From NCBI GenBank assembly GCA_011523825.1, contig WTFX01000012.1, forward strand, positions 85,209-149,208: DNA of 64,000 nt, given 5' to 3'. Origin of the DNA: Microthrixaceae bacterium (GTDB lineage: Bacteria; Actinomycetota; Acidimicrobiia; Acidimicrobiales; Poriferisodalaceae). Shown here one piece after another: positions 19,287 through 28,136 of this stretch (the stretch's first letter is position 1; each line of letters starts with the position of its first letter). The position numbers and the translations under genes are program-made. The notes under the pieces were generated by a model. That model made no database searches and was not told where the DNA came from. It was given only the letters and a program-made list of their open reading frames with translations.

Positions 19287-20626
19287 GAATGCGAAGTCTT
19301 GCCCGTAAACGCAGCTTCGGCGGACTCGATGGCCGGCGGCAGGGGATTCGGCTTGCTGCCGTAGAGATCGACGCCACCGGGTCGATCGCCCGCCGGCACT
19401 GTCAGGTCGGCAGCGCAGGGGAGTGTCATCAGGTCGGCGGTCATCTTGTGGAACCGGTTGACCGGCTCTTCGAAGCGGGGGGCCAGCGGCCCCGGAGGCG
19501 CGCCGCCCAGCGAGATGCCACGCTGGGCGCGCTCGCAGATGTCGATGTCCTCGTCGTTCACCTCGATCCAGAAGCGGCGTGTGGTCTCGAAAGCCTCCCG
19601 CAGCTCGGCCGACGGCTCGCCCGCGGTCATCGGGCCCGGCGGGAATAGGAACGTGCAGTGTTCGAGCGTGCGGCCCGCGGCGAGCGGCTGCAGCACCATC
19701 AGGAACATGTGGCTCGGCAGCACGGCGAGCGTCACATTGGGGAACAGGGCCACGAATCTGCCGCTGGCGACATCGGAATCGTCGAGTCCGGCTGCGGCAG
19801 GCAGTGTCAGCCAGTCGTCACGCTCGTCGCCCGACACCGGCGTGGTGGTCTGGCCGCAGTACATGCCCGGACCCTGGTAGCGGTAGTGGTCGGGCACTCG
19901 GGACACCTTGGCCAGCTCCGGGTGCACCCAGGGCAGGTGGTAGTACTCCGCGAAGTTCTCCACGATGAGCTTCCAGTTGGCCGCCACGTCGAAGGTGCCT
20001 GCGGCTCCGTCCAGCCCCGTTGAGCGCCACTCAGCGAACTGGTAGGCAGCCAACCTGTCGGGCAGATCGCCGAGCCACTTCTCGAGCGGCGGTGTGTCGT
20101 CGCTGAGGCAGACGAACACCAGCGGGCCCCAGGCCTCGGTACGCACGGGGACCAGCCCGTAGTCGGCCACATCGAAGTCGTCGCGGGGCACCTCGTCGAA
20201 CAGGGGTGCCGATACGAGCTGGCCGTCGGCGCTGTAGTGCCAACGGTGGTACGGGCAGCGGATCGTGTTCGCGATGTCGCAGTCGCGTTCGGCCAGCTCG
20301 GTGCCGCGATGACGGCAGGAATTGAGAAAGCCGTGCAGGCCGCCGTCGGACCGGGTCAGCAGCACCGAACGTCCGCCCACCGACCGCACCAGCAGCCGGC
20401 CCGGCAGTGCAACCTGTTCAGCGAGGGCCACCGCGACCCACGCCCGGCCGAACAGGCGCTCCTGCTCAGCAGCGAAGAAGTCCTCGTCGGCGTATACCGC
20501 CGGCTGCATGGCGAAGGATGCGTCGACGGCGTTGCGTTGGGGAGCCCAGAACTCAGCGTTCGGCTGCGTCCACTCTGCCTCCGCTTGTGTCCAGTCAGCT
20601 TCCGGCTGTGTCCCATCTGCCGCCAT
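19283..20626 (-). CDS. Rieske aromatic-ring-hydroxylating-type oxygenase alpha subunit (betaine demethylase-like)
   Basis: 447 residues. The Rieske [2Fe-2S] ligands are C104-x-H106 (CRHRGTEL) and C124-x2-H127 (CPYHRW). The mononuclear iron site is seen in ENFAEYYHLPWVHPE. The partner gene is a dimethylglycine-dehydrogenase-like enzyme starting in a 4-base overlap. In known systems, Rieske oxygenases of this type (GbcA or stachydrine demethylase-like) remove a methyl group from quaternary amines, and a DMGDH-like enzyme removes the next. No reductase gene is adjacent, so electrons must come from elsewhere. The N-terminus holds three 7-residue repeats (see the repeat entry). Carnitine or choline-type substrates cannot be excluded. 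Confidence 0.87.
   Translation of the reverse strand: MAADGTQPEADWTQAEAEWTQPNAEFWAPQRNAVDASFAMQPAVYADEDFFAAEQERLFGRAWVAVALAEQVALPGRLLVRSVGGRSVLLTRSDGGLHGFLNSCRHRGTELAERDCDIANTIRCPYHRWHYSADGQLVSAPLFDEVPRDDFDVADYGLVPVRTEAWGPLVFVCLSDDTPPLEKWLGDLPDRLAAYQFAEWRSTGLDGAAGTFDVAANWKLIVENFAEYYHLPWVHPELAKVSRVPDHYRYQGPGMYCGQTTTPVSGDERDDWLTLPAAAGLDDSDVASGRFVALFPNVTLAVLPSHMFLMVLQPLAAGRTLEHCTFLFPPGPMTAGEPSAELREAFETTRRFWIEVNDEDIDICERAQRGISLGGAPPGPLAPRFEEPVNRFHKMTADLMTLPCAADLTVPAGDRPGGVDLYGSKPNPLPPAIESAEAAFTGKTSHS
20549..20611 (-). repeat. Three 21-bp imperfect tandem repeats inside the Rieske gene
   Basis: Residues 6-26 read TQPEADW, TQAEAEW, TQPNAEF: three units of seven residues, each 21 bases of DNA, before the folded domain. 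The repeat keeps the reading frame and looks like a slippage expansion of a disordered tail. Confidence 0.6.
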
Positions 20627-20692
20627 GTCGCAGTTCTACCCCTTGGGTTCCTGCTCCGAACACTAGTGCGCGGAACCAATCGCCTCTCCCGA

Positions 20693-23600
20693 TCAGCCGT
20701 CGTGCTCGCTCTCTGGGCTGCCAGAGCGACCGGCCGGGCGGATCTCCGCGATCAGGTCGCCGGGCTCGAGCAGCGACCCCGAGGCTGCGGCCACCGAGAT
20801 GACCGTGCCGGTGACGGGCGCAGAGATCGACGACTCCATCTTCATGGCCTCGATGACCGCAACCGTGTCCCCGGCTTCCACCTGATCGCCTTCGGACACC
20901 GACACGTTCACTGCGCCCCGGAACGGTGCGGCCACGTGACCCGGAACGCTGGGGTCAGCCCTGGCGTGCTCGGGCCGATCGACGGCCACGGTGCGATCCA
21001 GCGTGTCGATGTCACGGGGCTGGCCGTTCACCCGGAAACTCACCAGGCGAATGCCCTCGTCGTTCGGCTCGCCGATGGACCGCAGGCCGAGCAGCAGCCG
21101 CACGCCTGGGCCGAGCACCACCGCGGTGTCGTCGTCATGAGGGTCCAACCCGTACCAGAACAGCAGCGACGGCAGCACCGACAGGTCGCCGTAGCGGTGG
21201 GTGTTCTCGTCCTGGGCCGCAGCGGGCGTGGGGAACAGCAGCCGATTCAGCGTGGCGGCGCGATCGGCCGCCAGGCCCGCCACGTCGTCGTCGGTGAGGT
21301 CCTTGGTCTTGGGGGCCCAGTCGCGGCCCTCGGTGGCGTGGGTGCGGAAGGGCTCGGGGAAGCCGCCCGGCGGGGTGCCGAGCTCGCCGTGCAGAAAGCC
21401 GATGACGCTGTCGGGCAGGTCGGCCCCAGCCGGGTCGCCAGCCAGCTCGGCGGGCGAGACGCCCGAGGCCACGAGATGCAGGGCGAGGTCGCCGACAACC
21501 TTCGACGACGGCGTGACCTTGATGGGGCGGCCGAGCAGGTCGTTGCACGCCGCATACAGCCGCTCGACCTCCTCGAAGCGGTGCCCCAAGCCCAGCGCCC
21601 GTGCCTGCGACCGCAGGTTCGAGAGCTGCCCGCCGGGAATCTCGTGGCGGTAGACGGTGCCCGTGGGCGACGGCAGGCCGGCTTCGAACGGCGCGTACAC
21701 GTGCCGCACTGCTTCCCAGTAGGGCTCCATGTCGCCGATCGCGTCGAGGCTGAGCCCGGTGGCTCGGTCGGTGTCGTCGGTCATCGCCACGATCGAGGCA
21801 ATCGACGGCTGGGAGGTCATCCCCGACAGGGGCGGAGCGGCACCGTCGATGGCATCCACCCCGGCGTCGATCGCTGCGAGATAGGTCGCGAGCTGCCCGC
21901 CGCCGGTGTCGTGCGTGTGCAGGTGCACAGGCTGGGCGAATCGATCCCGCAGCGCACTGACCAGAGTCGTCGCGGCCGGCGGTCGCAGCAGCCCGGCCAT
22001 GTCCTTGATGCACAGGATGTGCACTCCGGCGGCGTCGAGCTGCTCGGCGACCCCGAGGTAGTAGTCGAGGGTGTAGAGGTTCTCATCGGGGCTGGACAGG
22101 TTGCCCGAGTAGCAAATGGTGCCCTCGGCCACGGCGCCGGTCTCGATGACCGCTTCGATGGCGGGCCGCATCTGGTCGATGGAGTTGAACGCATCGAACA
22201 CCCGGAATATGTCCATCCCGCACTCGGCTGCCTCGGCCACGAACTCGTGGGCGACCGTGTCGGGATAGGGCGAGTAGCCCACCGTGTTGCGCCCCCGCAG
22301 GAGCATCTGGGTGCAGATGTTGGGTGCCGCGGCACGTATGCGCCGCAGTCGTTCCCACGGGTCCTCGTGCAGGAACCGCAGCGCCACGTCGAAGGTGGCG
22401 CCGCCCCAGCACTCCATGCTGAGCAGCTGCGGCATGTTGTGGGCCATCTGGCGGGCGCCGGCCACCAGGTCGATGGTGCGCAGCCGGGTAGCCAGGATGG
22501 ATTGGTGAGCGTCGCGCAGCGTGGTGTCGGTGATGGCCACAGCGGTTGCCGCTCGCAGTTCGGCGGCGAAGCCGGGCGGTCCGAGCTCGTCGAGTCGCTG
22601 CTTCGACCCGTCCGGCGGCGTGCGCGGCGTCGGTGCCAGCTTGCTCGCAGGATCGACACGGGTCGGGGCCGATCCGTTGGGCTGGTGGACGGTTACGTCG
22701 GCCAGATAGCGCAGCAGGCGAGTGGCTCGGTCGGCGCCCACCGACGCAGCGGTCAGCTCGGGACGATCGTCGATGAAGGTGGTCGTGACCGGTCCGGCTC
22801 GGAATTCAGCGTCGGCCAGGATCGCCTGCAGGTACGGCTGGTTGGTCGACACGCCCCGCACCCGGTACTCGGCCAGCGTGCGCTGCATCCGGCGGACCAC
22901 TGTGTCGAAGCTCGGCCCGCGGCAGGTGATCTTCTCGATCATCGAGTCGAAGTGCGGGGTGATCTCCACCCCCTGGTACACGCAGCCGTCCAGACGCACG
23001 CCTGCGCCGCTGGCGGGTCGGTACGCCACGATGCGGCCGGTATCAGGACGGAAGTCGTTGGCCGGGTTCTCCGCGGTGACCCGGCACTGCAGTGCAAAGC
23101 CCCGCAGGCTGATGTTGCCCTGGCTCAATCCGAGATCGTCGAGCGTGGCACCCGAAGCGATGCGCAACTGCGATTCCACCAAGTCCACATCGGTCACCTC
23201 CTCGGTCACGGTGTGCTCCACCTGGATGCGAGGGTTCATCTCGATGAAGACATGCCGACCGCTGGCGTCCACCAGGAACTCCACAGTGCCCGCGTTCGCA
23301 TAGCCGATGGCCTCAGCGAACCGGACGGCGTCTGCGAGCAGTTGCCCTCGCACCGCAGAGTCGAGATCCCTGGCGGGAGCCATCTCGACCACTTTCTGGA
23401 ACCGCCGCTGCACCGAGCAGTCGCGTTCGTAGAGATGTACGACGCTGCCGCCCGCGTCGGCCAGCACCTGCGCCTCGATATGGCGCACGTCGGTCATGGC
23501 TTCTTCCAGGAAGACGGTGCCGTCGCCGAACGCACTGTGCGCCTCTCGCCGTGCGGCGTCGATCGCCTCGGACAGGTCGCTCGGACGCTCCACACGGCGC

Positions 23601-24112
23601 ATGCCCCGACCGCCGCCACCTGACGCGGCCTTGACGAACAGCGGGTACCCGATCCCCGTAGCAGTGGCGACGACATCGATGTCGCTGTCGGGGTCGATGG
23701 GCGCCGACTGGCGCAGCACGGGCAGGCCTGCCTCGTCGGCTGCTTGCCGCGCCCGGATCTTGTTGCCGGTGAGCCTCAGCACTTCCCCGCTCGGTCCGAC
23801 GAACGTGACACCTGCAGCTGCGCATGCGTCGGCGAGATCGGGACTCTCCGACAGGAACCCGTAGCCGGGGTAGATGGCGTCGGCGCCGACCTCGACCGCC
23901 TTGGCCACGATGGCCTCGTGGTCGAGGTAGGCCCGGACCGGCCGGCCCTCGGTGCCGATGACGTATGCCTCGTCGGCCTTGATCCGGTGCAGGGCACCGC
24001 TGCGCTCCTCCTCGACGGGAAGGATCGCAACCGTCCGGATACCAAGCTGGGTCGCAGCGCGAAAAGCACGGATGGCGATCTCGCCCCGGTTCGCTACCAG
24101 CAGCTTCTCCAT
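20693..24112 (-). CDS. pyc: Pyruvate carboxylase
   Basis: 1,139 residues in the order of a single-chain pyruvate carboxylase. The biotin carboxylase domain shows KLLVANRGEIAIRAFRAA, YPGYGFLSE, and the ATP-binding glycine loop GGGGRGMR. The carboxyltransferase barrel shows TTLRDAHQSILATRLRT, LHTHDTGGGQ and the conserved CIKDMAG. The C-terminal biotinyl domain has AMKM, where the lysine carries biotin. It makes oxaloacetate from pyruvate for the TCA cycle. I start at the ATG at 24112 (GGAG 7-10 bases upstream) rather than 13 codons earlier. It ends 66 bases before the Rieske gene on the same strand. This is an ordinary housekeeping gene that marks the left edge of the defence island. Confidence 0.96.
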   Translation of the reverse strand: MEKLLVANRGEIAIRAFRAATQLGIRTVAILPVEEERSGALHRIKADEAYVIGTEGRPVRAYLDHEAIVAKAVEVGADAIYPGYGFLSESPDLADACAAAGVTFVGPSGEVLRLTGNKIRARQAADEAGLPVLRQSAPIDPDSDIDVVATATGIGYPLFVKAASGGGGRGMRRVERPSDLSEAIDAARREAHSAFGDGTVFLEEAMTDVRHIEAQVLADAGGSVVHLYERDCSVQRRFQKVVEMAPARDLDSAVRGQLLADAVRFAEAIGYANAGTVEFLVDASGRHVFIEMNPRIQVEHTVTEEVTDVDLVESQLRIASGATLDDLGLSQGNISLRGFALQCRVTAENPANDFRPDTGRIVAYRPASGAGVRLDGCVYQGVEITPHFDSMIEKITCRGPSFDTVVRRMQRTLAEYRVRGVSTNQPYLQAILADAEFRAGPVTTTFIDDRPELTAASVGADRATRLLRYLADVTVHQPNGSAPTRVDPASKLAPTPRTPPDGSKQRLDELGPPGFAAELRAATAVAITDTTLRDAHQSILATRLRTIDLVAGARQMAHNMPQLLSMECWGGATFDVALRFLHEDPWERLRRIRAAAPNICTQMLLRGRNTVGYSPYPDTVAHEFVAEAAECGMDIFRVFDAFNSIDQMRPAIEAVIETGAVAEGTICYSGNLSSPDENLYTLDYYLGVAEQLDAAGVHILCIKDMAGLLRPPAATTLVSALRDRFAQPVHLHTHDTGGGQLATYLAAIDAGVDAIDGAAPPLSGMTSQPSIASIVAMTDDTDRATGLSLDAIGDMEPYWEAVRHVYAPFEAGLPSPTGTVYRHEIPGGQLSNLRSQARALGLGHRFEEVERLYAACNDLLGRPIKVTPSSKVVGDLALHLVASGVSPAELAGDPAGADLPDSVIGFLHGELGTPPGGFPEPFRTHATEGRDWAPKTKDLTDDDVAGLAADRAATLNRLLFPTPAAAQDENTHRYGDLSVLPSLLFWYGLDPHDDDTAVVLGPGVRLLLGLRSIGEPNDEGIRLVSFRVNGQPRDIDTLDRTVAVDRPEHARADPSVPGHVAAPFRGAVNVSVSEGDQVEAGDTVAVIEAMKMESSISAPVTGTVISVAAASGSLLEPGDLIAEIRPAGRSGSPESEHDG

Positions 24113-24277
24113 GATGATCTCCGGTTTGATGACGCCGCCGACAGGAGGCATCCCCGCATAGCTCCAAGCCTGCGTACGCCGGCGCCGCCGTCAGCGAGCA
24201 CCCTAGATGTGGGTCAGCCGACAGCATTCCTCAGACCAGCGGGACCGCTTCGCGAGCCGTCATCGGCCGTGCTCCAG

Positions 24278-25582
24278 TTACAGTCTGCGCGATCGGTGAT
24301 AGCCGCGATGGCCCGCTGCGAGGACGCATCTGGCCTTGGCGCGTGGCATCCATTCGTTGCAGATCAATGTGGCACCCGATGCTTGGTCGAAGCCCGGCCG
24401 AGACGATGTCTCATGGGCTGATGCTCTTGGACCGGTGATCGACTGCACTGCGGCAGCGGTCATCGGGCCGACCAGCCGCACCGTGCCGGAGTCGGTCCGC
24501 TCGAGATGTTCCGCATCGATCAGCCGGTTCATCGCCCGTCGCGAGGTCTTGGGGTCCCAACCCATGGCGACGCTCACGGATTGGGGAGATGCCTCACCAC
24601 CAACCATCGCGACGGTGTACAGGTAATCCTGGTCCGCCTCGCCGAGATCGCTCCACGCAGGCTTGGCTACCTTCTCCAGCATGTCTGCCGCCGCGAGGCG
24701 TGCTGCCTCTTCAGCTACGCGTTCATCGATGACGCGTTGCGGCGCTCCTGCAAGTTGCCAAGCGCGGTAGCCGACGATCTGGACGCCATACGGAGTGCTC
24801 CCGGCTGACTCGGCCAAGATTTGCAGGGCGGCAGGCGCGACTTCGCCGTATGCGGCATCAATCGTCGACCGAAGGCAGTTCCACGCATCGGCGTAGCCGA
24901 GAGGGGGCATGTGGTCGCGATGGCAGCGGTGGAAGAACGTCATCCTCTTGTCGGACAGCAGCGTGCGCTGCATCTCCGGAAGCCCCGCGCCCACGAACGC
25001 CAAGGGCAAGCGATTGATGTTGGTGATGCTCTGGAGATCGGTGGCAAGGTCTCGTATCTCGCCTCGCTCTGCTGCGTGCATCTCGTCCAGCGTCAGAATG
25101 AGTCCTGAGCTCTGCGACTGCGCCCAGCGAGCGAGTTCTTCGAGAAGTCCTCTGAGGTCCCAGCTTGCGCTTGGTTCGGGGAGACGCTCCCAATCCAGAT
25201 GAATCGACAGCGGACCCACGCCGACTCCCGATACACGCTTGCGCCCCGGCGGAGAAACTGGCTCCCACACGGTTTCTTGGCGCGCCTTGGCTTGGGCGAT
25301 GAGCGTCCGGATCCGGTGCTCGAGGTCTCGGCGCCCCGCCTCGGCTTCGAGCGCGACCATCCCGCGCTCTGCTGCCCTGTCGCGTATGACAGCCAGAAGC
25401 GCCGTCTTGCCTGTGCCCCGTCCGCCGAGCAGCAGGCGCGTGAACTCGTAGTCCGGCGGTCCGGCCTCGAGTGCGCGGTCAACGCTCGCAAGAAGATCGT
25501 CCCGGCCGACCAAGCTCATTGGGCTGCTGCCGAAGCTGGGCGTAAACGGGTTCGTCACGGTCGCCTCCGTGGGGACTGCCAT
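24278..25582 (-). CDS. AAA ATPase (AAA_16/ORC-like), left flank of the dpd island
   Basis: About 434 residues from the ATG at 25582. It has NPFTPSFGSS, LVGRDDLL, Walker A GGRGTGKTALL and Walker B LILTLDEMH. A C-terminal part (DPKTSRRAMNRLIDAEHLER) resembles a winged helix. The same layout, including NP[FY][TS]P, LVGRD and an AGLP segment after sensor 1, is found in the gene at 46868-48040, so the two are paralogues bracketing the dpd operon. The very C-terminus adds CNEWMPRAKARCVLAAGHRGYHRSRR, split here as a Cys/His-containing tail that could bind metal. A longer frame upstream would run through the DNA repeats at 25601-25680 and is rejected as the start. Role unknown; regulation or assembly of the neighbouring system is only a guess. 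Confidence 0.82.
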   Translation of the reverse strand: MAVPTEATVTNPFTPSFGSSPMSLVGRDDLLASVDRALEAGPPDYEFTRLLLGGRGTGKTALLAVIRDRAAERGMVALEAEAGRRDLEHRIRTLIAQAKARQETVWEPVSPPGRKRVSGVGVGPLSIHLDWERLPEPSASWDLRGLLEELARWAQSQSSGLILTLDEMHAAERGEIRDLATDLQSITNINRLPLAFVGAGLPEMQRTLLSDKRMTFFHRCHRDHMPPLGYADAWNCLRSTIDAAYGEVAPAALQILAESAGSTPYGVQIVGYRAWQLAGAPQRVIDERVAEEAARLAAADMLEKVAKPAWSDLGEADQDYLYTVAMVGGEASPQSVSVAMGWDPKTSRRAMNRLIDAEHLERTDSGTVRLVGPMTAAAVQSITGPRASAHETSSRPGFDQASGATLICNEWMPRAKARCVLAAGHRGYHRSRRL

Positions 25583-25929
25583 GGCGTGCATCATACGACA
25601 GTAAGTGTCCCTCTCCCGCAGTAGGTGTCCGCAGCTTGCAGTAAGTGTCCCTCTCCCGCAGTAGGTGTCCGCACGCTGGAAGGACTCCAGATGCCCGTCA
25701 ACCGCAGCTTCTCTTGCACCCGCGATAACCGCGCTGATCCGAGGGTCTTGGGCGTCGGTGCGCGGAAGGCGTGACCGGTGATTTCGACCCATCAGATCAC
25801 CGATGGTCCGCATCTGCAGACCGCGCCGCTTGGTCAGTACGGTTGTGCCGTGCGGGTTTCGGAAAGCGCGATTGCGCGAGTGTGTTTGAATCGGCACTTG
25901 GTCGTTCTTCGTCGCTTGGGTGCCCGCCG
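25583..25929. promoter_or_regulatory. Divergent control region between the AAA ATPase gene and the dpd operon
   Basis: 347 bases separate the two divergent start codons. The half near the ATPase gene holds four phased GTAAGTGTCC-type repeats. The remainder (25681-25929) must carry the promoter of the roughly 21-kb dpd operon; I see no confident -35/-10 pair and no gene. Confidence 0.5.
25601..25680. repeat. Tandem 40-bp duplication made of four GTA[AG]GTGTCC boxes at 20-bp spacing
   Basis: The box GTAAGTGTCC or GTAGGTGTCC occurs at 25601, 25621, 25641 and 25661, exactly 20 bases apart. Bases 25601-25633 are identical to 25641-25673. It starts 19 bases upstream of the AAA ATPase ATG, so a repressor binding cooperatively to one face of the helix, or a nucleoprotein assembly site, would fit. 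No transposase is near. Confidence 0.75.
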
Positions 25930-26883
25930 ATGAGCGCAGCTGGCGTCCAAGCCTTCGTCGCGTGTACCAGTCGGAAACGCCACCTTCCAGTTCCTGGCTT
26001 GCAGCTACGTGACCTCAACGGGCCATTGATGCAGCGTGCCGCCGAATGGACGAGCCGACTGGAGTCGGCTCGTCGCACTATCGCCGCGCTGGACCTGTAC
26101 ACGGGCAACTCCTGGTTCGTGGCGCGTGATCTGCGAGACACCCTGGGAAACGACTGCCTGTTGTGGGCCCTGTCCGCAGGATTCGGCCTACTGGGAGCTG
26201 ACGATGACATTGCGCCCTATGGAGCGACGTTGGCGCGTGGCCACGCCGATTCCGTGGTCCGCCGGACCGATCCCGGCGGCGCCTCTCGGGCTACTCGGAC
26301 GTGGTGGGGCGCACTGTGCGACTGGCACGGCCCCAGTTCGCAGACGAGCTGCCATCGAAAAATCGCGTCAGTAGCGGCCAAGCACCCAGCCGATCTCTTT
26401 GTGGTCTGCGCAGGTCGGTCCTATGTGGACGCCATGGCCGACGATCTAGCTCGCGCGGCCAGTCGATTGGCAGTACCCGAGCGCTTGATCATCTTCGGAT
26501 CAGGCGTATGCCCCGACGACCGCCTCCGACGCTCATGGGTGCGCGTGCACTCACGAGTTCGCCTTGCGGTTGGTGGTGCGCTGAACTCTCTCTTCGTCCG
26601 AATTGCACGCTACGCATTGGTTGAACGCGATTCATCACCTGCGGACGCCTTTGGAATGCAAGCGATGGTTGATCAGCTGGCAGCCTCGGTAGAGCGACCA
26701 AGTGACATCCGGCGCGATAGGTCCTCCGACGAGCAGATTGCAGACTGGATCGCTGGGGAATTGCAGAGTGGGGAGCGCATCTCCAAGTCTGCGGCGCTGC
26801 GCAAACTCCGGCGAGGCGGGCGTGCGTGCGAGCAATCTCGGTTCGGGCGACTGTTCGATGATGTGCAGGCTTCGTTGCGATGA
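25930..26883 (+). CDS. dpdC: DpdC-like protein, DUF6884/YaaA-type N-terminal domain
   Basis: 317 residues from the ATG at 25930. The N-terminus reads VACTSRKR followed by ALDLYTGNSWFVAR, LSAGFGLLGADDDIAPYG and, later, FVVCAGRSYVDAM. This pattern is that of DUF6884 and YaaA (DUF328)-related proteins. In the Salmonella Montevideo cluster, DpdC converts the inserted preQ0 base in DNA to the amide. I assign DpdC from this fold and from its place directly before dpdA, with which it overlaps by 4 bases (ATGA); direct similarity to Salmonella DpdC could not be tested. A frame extending to 25771 lacks family sequence. First gene of the operon. Confidence 0.62.
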   Translation: MSAAGVQAFVACTSRKRHLPVPGLQLRDLNGPLMQRAAEWTSRLESARRTIAALDLYTGNSWFVARDLRDTLGNDCLLWALSAGFGLLGADDDIAPYGATLARGHADSVVRRTDPGGASRATRTWWGALCDWHGPSSQTSCHRKIASVAAKHPADLFVVCAGRSYVDAMADDLARAASRLAVPERLIIFGSGVCPDDRLRRSWVRVHSRVRLAVGGALNSLFVRIARYALVERDSSPADAFGMQAMVDQLAASVERPSDIRRDRSSDEQIADWIAGELQSGERISKSAALRKLRRGGRACEQSRFGRLFDDVQASLR

Positions 26884-28136
26884 GCCGAGTGAAGTTCTAT
26901 TTTCCCGATAGCCAAGATCAGGTGGATCCCAGCTTTGACTTCCAGTCTGAGGAGCGCTCACCCTTTCGGGTTCGCCAGCGGGACGACAGGTACGCCCATG
27001 AAGTGCTACGCCCCCCGCCATACGACGGCCTGTTGGTTTCCAAGCCAATCGTCGATGGCATGCCCGGTGTGTCAGGCAAGTACACCGAGGCACAACGGCA
27101 TCGCCTCTATCGGGAAGGCGTCAAGCGCTTCTTCCGGCTTGAGCAGCAAGGCAGCCAACTTGAGATCATGGGCGACTGCGGTGCATTCACTTATGTCCGC
27201 GAAGACGAACCTCCTTATTCGGTGAACGAAGTGGTTGACTTCTACCAGCGTTGTGGGTTCAATGCCGGTGTTTCAGTCGACCATGTTGTCTTCGGCTACG
27301 ATCCGCATTTGGATGCGTCGCCATCGGATGTGCCAGCAGAATGGACGCGCCGACAGCAATTGACGCTTTCGCTCGCTGCCGAGTTTCTACGACATCACCG
27401 GAAGAACCAGTGCGATTTCGAGCCAATCGGAGTGGCGCACGGATGGAGCCCGCGTTCATATGCGGCGTCGGTAAGGCAGCTTCAGAGCATCGGATATCGC
27501 CGCATCGCAATGGGCGGCATGGTGCCACTGAAGACGCCTGCGATCACCTCGATCCTGTGCGCGGCGAAAGAGGAAACTCGCAGCGACACTCACCTACATC
27601 TATTGGGTATTACACGACCTAGTCATATGCGACAATTCGCGAGATGTGGTGTAACAAGCTTCGATAGCACCTCGCCATTCGTGCAGGCATTTATGGACGA
27701 GCGAGATAACTACTACACACTTGATAGCTCACATGTTGCCATCCGGGTACCACAAGTCGACGGGAACACGCGTCTGCGACGGTTGGTGAACGCCGGTAAA
27801 GTAGACCAGCGCCATGCAAGGCGACTTGAACGCAACTGCCTTGCAGGGATTCGAGATTATGCGGCGGGTCATAGTTCTCTGTCGGCGGCCATTGATGCAG
27901 TGACAGAATACTCCGCGCTGTTAGGCGACAAGAAAGATCGGACGCAGCAATACACAGATACGCTGGAATCAAGGCCTTGGGATCGTTGTGGCTGTGATGT
28001 GTGCCGTGATATTGGCGTCGAAGTCGTGCTCTTTCGAGGGGCTGAACGCAATAGACGACGCGGATTCCACAATCTCTATGTGTTCGAGCAGCGCATGACG
28101 CGTGAGTTGGCGCATTCCTGGGAGCGGCTAAACTGA
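26880..28136 (+). CDS. dpdA: DpdA: tRNA-guanine transglycosylase-like enzyme that inserts preQ0 into DNA
   Basis: 418 residues of the TGT fold. The pocket segment IMGDCGAFTYV places an aspartate at residue 99 and FDSTSPF another at 262, as the general base and nucleophile pair would be. The zinc site C370-x-C372-x2-C375 with H397 (CGCDVC ... GFHNLYVF) is intact. Known biology: DpdA exchanges guanine for preQ0 in DNA, and with DpdB is enough for the modification in Salmonella Montevideo. The stop codon of the preceding gene overlaps its ATG. DNA here is clearly poorer in G+C than the metabolic genes to the left, consistent with a transferred island. Confidence 0.93.
   Translation: MSRVKFYFPDSQDQVDPSFDFQSEERSPFRVRQRDDRYAHEVLRPPPYDGLLVSKPIVDGMPGVSGKYTEAQRHRLYREGVKRFFRLEQQGSQLEIMGDCGAFTYVREDEPPYSVNEVVDFYQRCGFNAGVSVDHVVFGYDPHLDASPSDVPAEWTRRQQLTLSLAAEFLRHHRKNQCDFEPIGVAHGWSPRSYAASVRQLQSIGYRRIAMGGMVPLKTPAITSILCAAKEETRSDTHLHLLGITRPSHMRQFARCGVTSFDSTSPFVQAFMDERDNYYTLDSSHVAIRVPQVDGNTRLRRLVNAGKVDQRHARRLERNCLAGIRDYAAGHSSLSAAIDAVTEYSALLGDKKDRTQQYTDTLESRPWDRCGCDVCRDIGVEVVLFRGAERNRRRGFHNLYVFEQRMTRELAHSWERLN

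Noticed and set aside
17787..19364. Open frame of 525 codons opposite the dimethylglycine-dehydrogenase-like gene
   Set aside because: Same kind of antisense shadow; the minus strand carries a full FAD enzyme with its covalent-flavin histidine.
20646..20677. GGTTCC...GGAACC hairpin between pyruvate carboxylase and the Rieske gene
   Set aside because: Only six base pairs with a 20-base loop; too weak to call a terminator.
20237..23623. Open frame of 1,128 codons on the plus strand opposite pyruvate carboxylase and the Rieske gene
   Set aside because: Antisense shadow of high-GC coding DNA. Its translation is Arg/Gly/His-rich with no domain, while the minus strand encodes intact enzymes.
25601..25680. 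GTAAGTGTCC repeats as a CRISPR array or insertion-sequence end
   Set aside because: The repeats are tandem at 20 bases without unique spacers, and no cas or transposase gene is near.
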